Assembly: GCA_030560485.1 (NCBI GenBank) | Contig: JAKTTS010000208.1 | Location: 1 to 25,188 of the forward strand | DNA length: 25,188 nt | From: Ascoidea tarda (nom. inval.) | Lineage: Eukaryota; Ascomycota; Saccharomycetes; Ascoideales; Ascoideaceae | Reading direction: 5' to 3' | Shown: piece after piece, positions 23,494-25,188 of the stretch | Numbering within the stretch: position 1 is the first letter of the stretch | Layout of the letters: each line of letters opens with the position of its first letter | Notes under the pieces: model-generated | Database searches by the model: none | The model's input: only the letters and a program-made list of their open reading frames with translations | Told to the model about the DNA's origin: nothing | Translations under genes and position numbers: made by a program

Positions 23494-25053
23494 TCAATTG
23501 TTGTTATTAGTTTTATTTGAAGCCTTTTCAAGTACAAATTCATCTTCTTCAATAAATTCTATTGAGCATCTTTTAATAGACTTATTTTTTTCAACAAGCC
23601 TTGTTCTAAGAATTTTGGAGACATTTTCAAATTCTTTAATATCAAGTTTATTATCCCATTTTTGATGAGGAACAACCAACTTTAAGTTTGTAATAATAGT
23701 ATTTGGACCACTGCCAATCATACTAAGCTCTCCAATTCTGTAAGATTCCCCATTATTGTTACTAACAAGTTTAAGTAAGATTTGATTAATATCGTTTTCA
23801 ACTTGGATATAATCTGGATGAGTGACAGGAAGTGCAGTGTCAACTAATTCTAAAAGAGAACTTTTAATACCATCATAACCAGGTCTGATAATCATAAATG
23901 AGACAATTAAACTCCCAACGTTATCCAACCAAGTGATATTCAAAAAATAACTTGAAGTTATAGTCACTAAAGCAACAACCGAAGTTAAAGAGTCTACTCT
24001 ATGGTGCCAGGCATTTGCTAATAAGACATTTGATTTTGTCTCTATAGCTATTTTTTTAGTGGCACGAAATAGCCATTCTTTAACTAAAATAGAGCCACCA
24101 GCTATCCACGCAGCATTTATATTTGGAATCTCATGAATTATTGCTGTTGTGGGATGAGCAGCAGGAGTAATTTGATGTGATGGAGAGGTGGAAATTAAGG
24201 AAAGCAAAGATTGAAAAGTTGAATTTAGTTCAAACATTAAAGTTGGTAAAACTGGACCCAAAATTGCAACAGTGGAAGACCAACCAATTTTAAGACCGGC
24301 ACTTAACAAAAGTGCAGATACAGCCAAAGAGCCCAAAGTTTCAATTTTACCATAACCATTAGGATATTTAGTGCTGGGGGATCTTAAACCAAAATTAACA
24401 GTCAATAGAGTTAAAAAATCTGAAATTAGATCTGAAACTGAGTGAATGGAATCAGCTATTAGGGAGGGAGAATTATAAACTATACCACCTATACCTTTAC
24501 CAATAATCATACCAACGTTTGATAGTAGACCTAACCATGTTATTCTAACACTAGGATTAGTTAAAATTTGCGATTTATTTGATGTTAGCAACAATGAAGG
24601 GCCATGAGAATGAGAATGTGAGTGGGAATGTGAATGCGAATGCGAATGTGAATTTACTTGAGGTATAAACTCGGACTCGCTTGAATTGTTTGCGTCATTA
24701 AGATACTTATAACCACCTTTTACCCCAAATATAGCAGAATCATTTGTGCCAGTTTCAGACTGCTCCAAATGAACATGTTCATTATCATTATAACCAAGCT
24801 TAGAACTATTTTGGTTTGTGTGAGAATGTGAATGTGAAGGAGAGTGAGACTGTGAATGAGAAGCTGGAATAGTGTTGTAAGAATGTGAGTTTAAGGCAGA
24901 GTTTTTCAACTCATTATTTGAATTAATATTGGCATATAAGTTTATTGAAGTCCCAAAAGATCTTATTTGATATTTTTTAACAGTAACACAGGTTTTGATT
25001 AAAGATTTAGGCAAAATTTCACTATTATTAGGTCTCAATAGTGTGGAAATCAT
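23494..25053 (-). CDS. Mitochondrial cation diffusion facilitator, Mmt1/Mmt2 type
   Basis: Predicted 519 aa from the ATG at 25051-25053. The start MISTLLRPNNSEILPKSLIK and the following TVKKYQIRSFGTS look like a mitochondrial presequence. The frame is also open upstream to the window end without an ATG, so a start beyond the window or across an intron cannot be excluded. Two His-Ser runs (about 66-78 and 135-150) precede the membrane domain, as in yeast Mmt proteins. The CDF domain begins ITWLGLLSNVGMIIGKGIGG, and its second helix carries PSLIADSIHSVSDLISDF with the metal-binding Asp/His pattern; NAWHHRVDSLTSVVAL supplies the matching HxxxD of helix V. The soluble C-terminal domain (KLVVPHQK... 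and a charged end) follows. Mmt1/2 export iron from mitochondria; the exact metal is inferred from the family. Confidence 0.9.
   Translation of the reverse strand: MISTLLRPNNSEILPKSLIKTCVTVKKYQIRSFGTSINLYANINSNNELKNSALNSHSYNTIPASHSQSHSPSHSHSHTNQNSSKLGYNDNEHVHLEQSETGTNDSAIFGVKGGYKYLNDANNSSESEFIPQVNSHSHSHSHSHSHSHSHGPSLLLTSNKSQILTNPSVRITWLGLLSNVGMIIGKGIGGIVYNSPSLIADSIHSVSDLISDFLTLLTVNFGLRSPSTKYPNGYGKIETLGSLAVSALLLSAGLKIGWSSTVAILGPVLPTLMFELNSTFQSLLSLISTSPSHQITPAAHPTTAIIHEIPNINAAWIAGGSILVKEWLFRATKKIAIETKSNVLLANAWHHRVDSLTSVVALVTITSSYFLNITWLDNVGSLIVSFMIIRPGYDGIKSSLLELVDTALPVTHPDYIQVENDINQILLKLVSNNNGESYRIGELSMIGSGPNTIITNLKLVVPHQKWDNKLDIKEFENVSKILRTRLVEKNKSIKRCSIEFIEEDEFVLEKASNKTNNNN
24602..24655 (-). 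repeat. Ser-His dipeptide repeat in the transporter gene
   Basis: A 6-bp periodic repeat (AATGTG/AATGCG on the plus strand) encodes eight consecutive Ser-His pairs. A shorter, related run lies at about 24825-24865. Such tracts can bind metal ions. Confidence 0.85.
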
Positions 25054-25188
25054 CTCATAAGATATTAGGACAAAAATGAAATATATGATCAAAACAGATA
25101 AAAACAAAAACAAGTATTCTTTATTTGGATTTCTCGAACTGTGCTTCTTCTTCTTCTTCTTGTGCTTTGGATGATGGTGGTAAGTTTC

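Noticed and set aside
1-25188. CRISPR arrays, tRNA and rRNA genes
   Set aside because: No regularly spaced repeats, no GGTTCGA-type B boxes in tRNA context and no rRNA-like sequence were found by eye.

Overview
The window reads as nuclear DNA of a budding yeast (Saccharomycotina). It is very A/T-rich, its genes are compact and mostly intronless, and its introns have GT...AG ends with branch sites close to TACTAAC. The gene content is typical of the group: Tep1, Rub1, Thg1, Ura4, Mtr2, a PIR-repeat wall protein, Spc97 and an Mmt-type transporter. I cannot name the species. Homology makes sense with the standard code, and several CTG codons in SPC97 sit in leucine-like contexts, so there is no clear sign of CUG reassignment.

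Layout. 1-3.4 kb: a secreted prenylcysteine-oxidase-like flavoprotein (-) diverges from a spliced mitochondrial glutaredoxin-like gene (+). 3.5-4.7 kb: a GATA-factor gene (-), followed by 1.1 kb with only weak small ORFs. 5.8-7.0 kb: TEP1, a PTEN-like phosphatase (-). 7.8-9.5 kb: RUB1 in four exons, then THG1 with a 14-nt first exon, both (+). 9.6-10.8 kb: URA4 (-). 11.3-11.9 kb: MTR2 (+) with a likely 5' leader intron. 12.5-13.3 kb: a PIR/GPI cell-wall protein (-). 14.1-16.8 kb: SPC97 (+). 16.8-20.6 kb: a stretch with no intact conserved gene, holding broken coding sequence on both strands, one piece faintly integrase/Fob1-like. 20.6-23.1 kb: a large unrecognised single-pass membrane protein (+). 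23.5-25.05 kb: an MMT-type mitochondrial cation transporter (-).

The genes do not form a pathway or cluster; they are housekeeping genes in ordinary yeast order. The notable points are dense small introns in RUB1/THG1 (including an 18-nt internal exon), a possible spliced alternative start for MTR2, recurrent CACGTG sites in GC-richer promoter pieces, and the decayed 16.8-20.6 kb stretch. I see no CRISPR array, tRNA, rRNA or intact mobile element. I did not find a convincing new multi-gene system.
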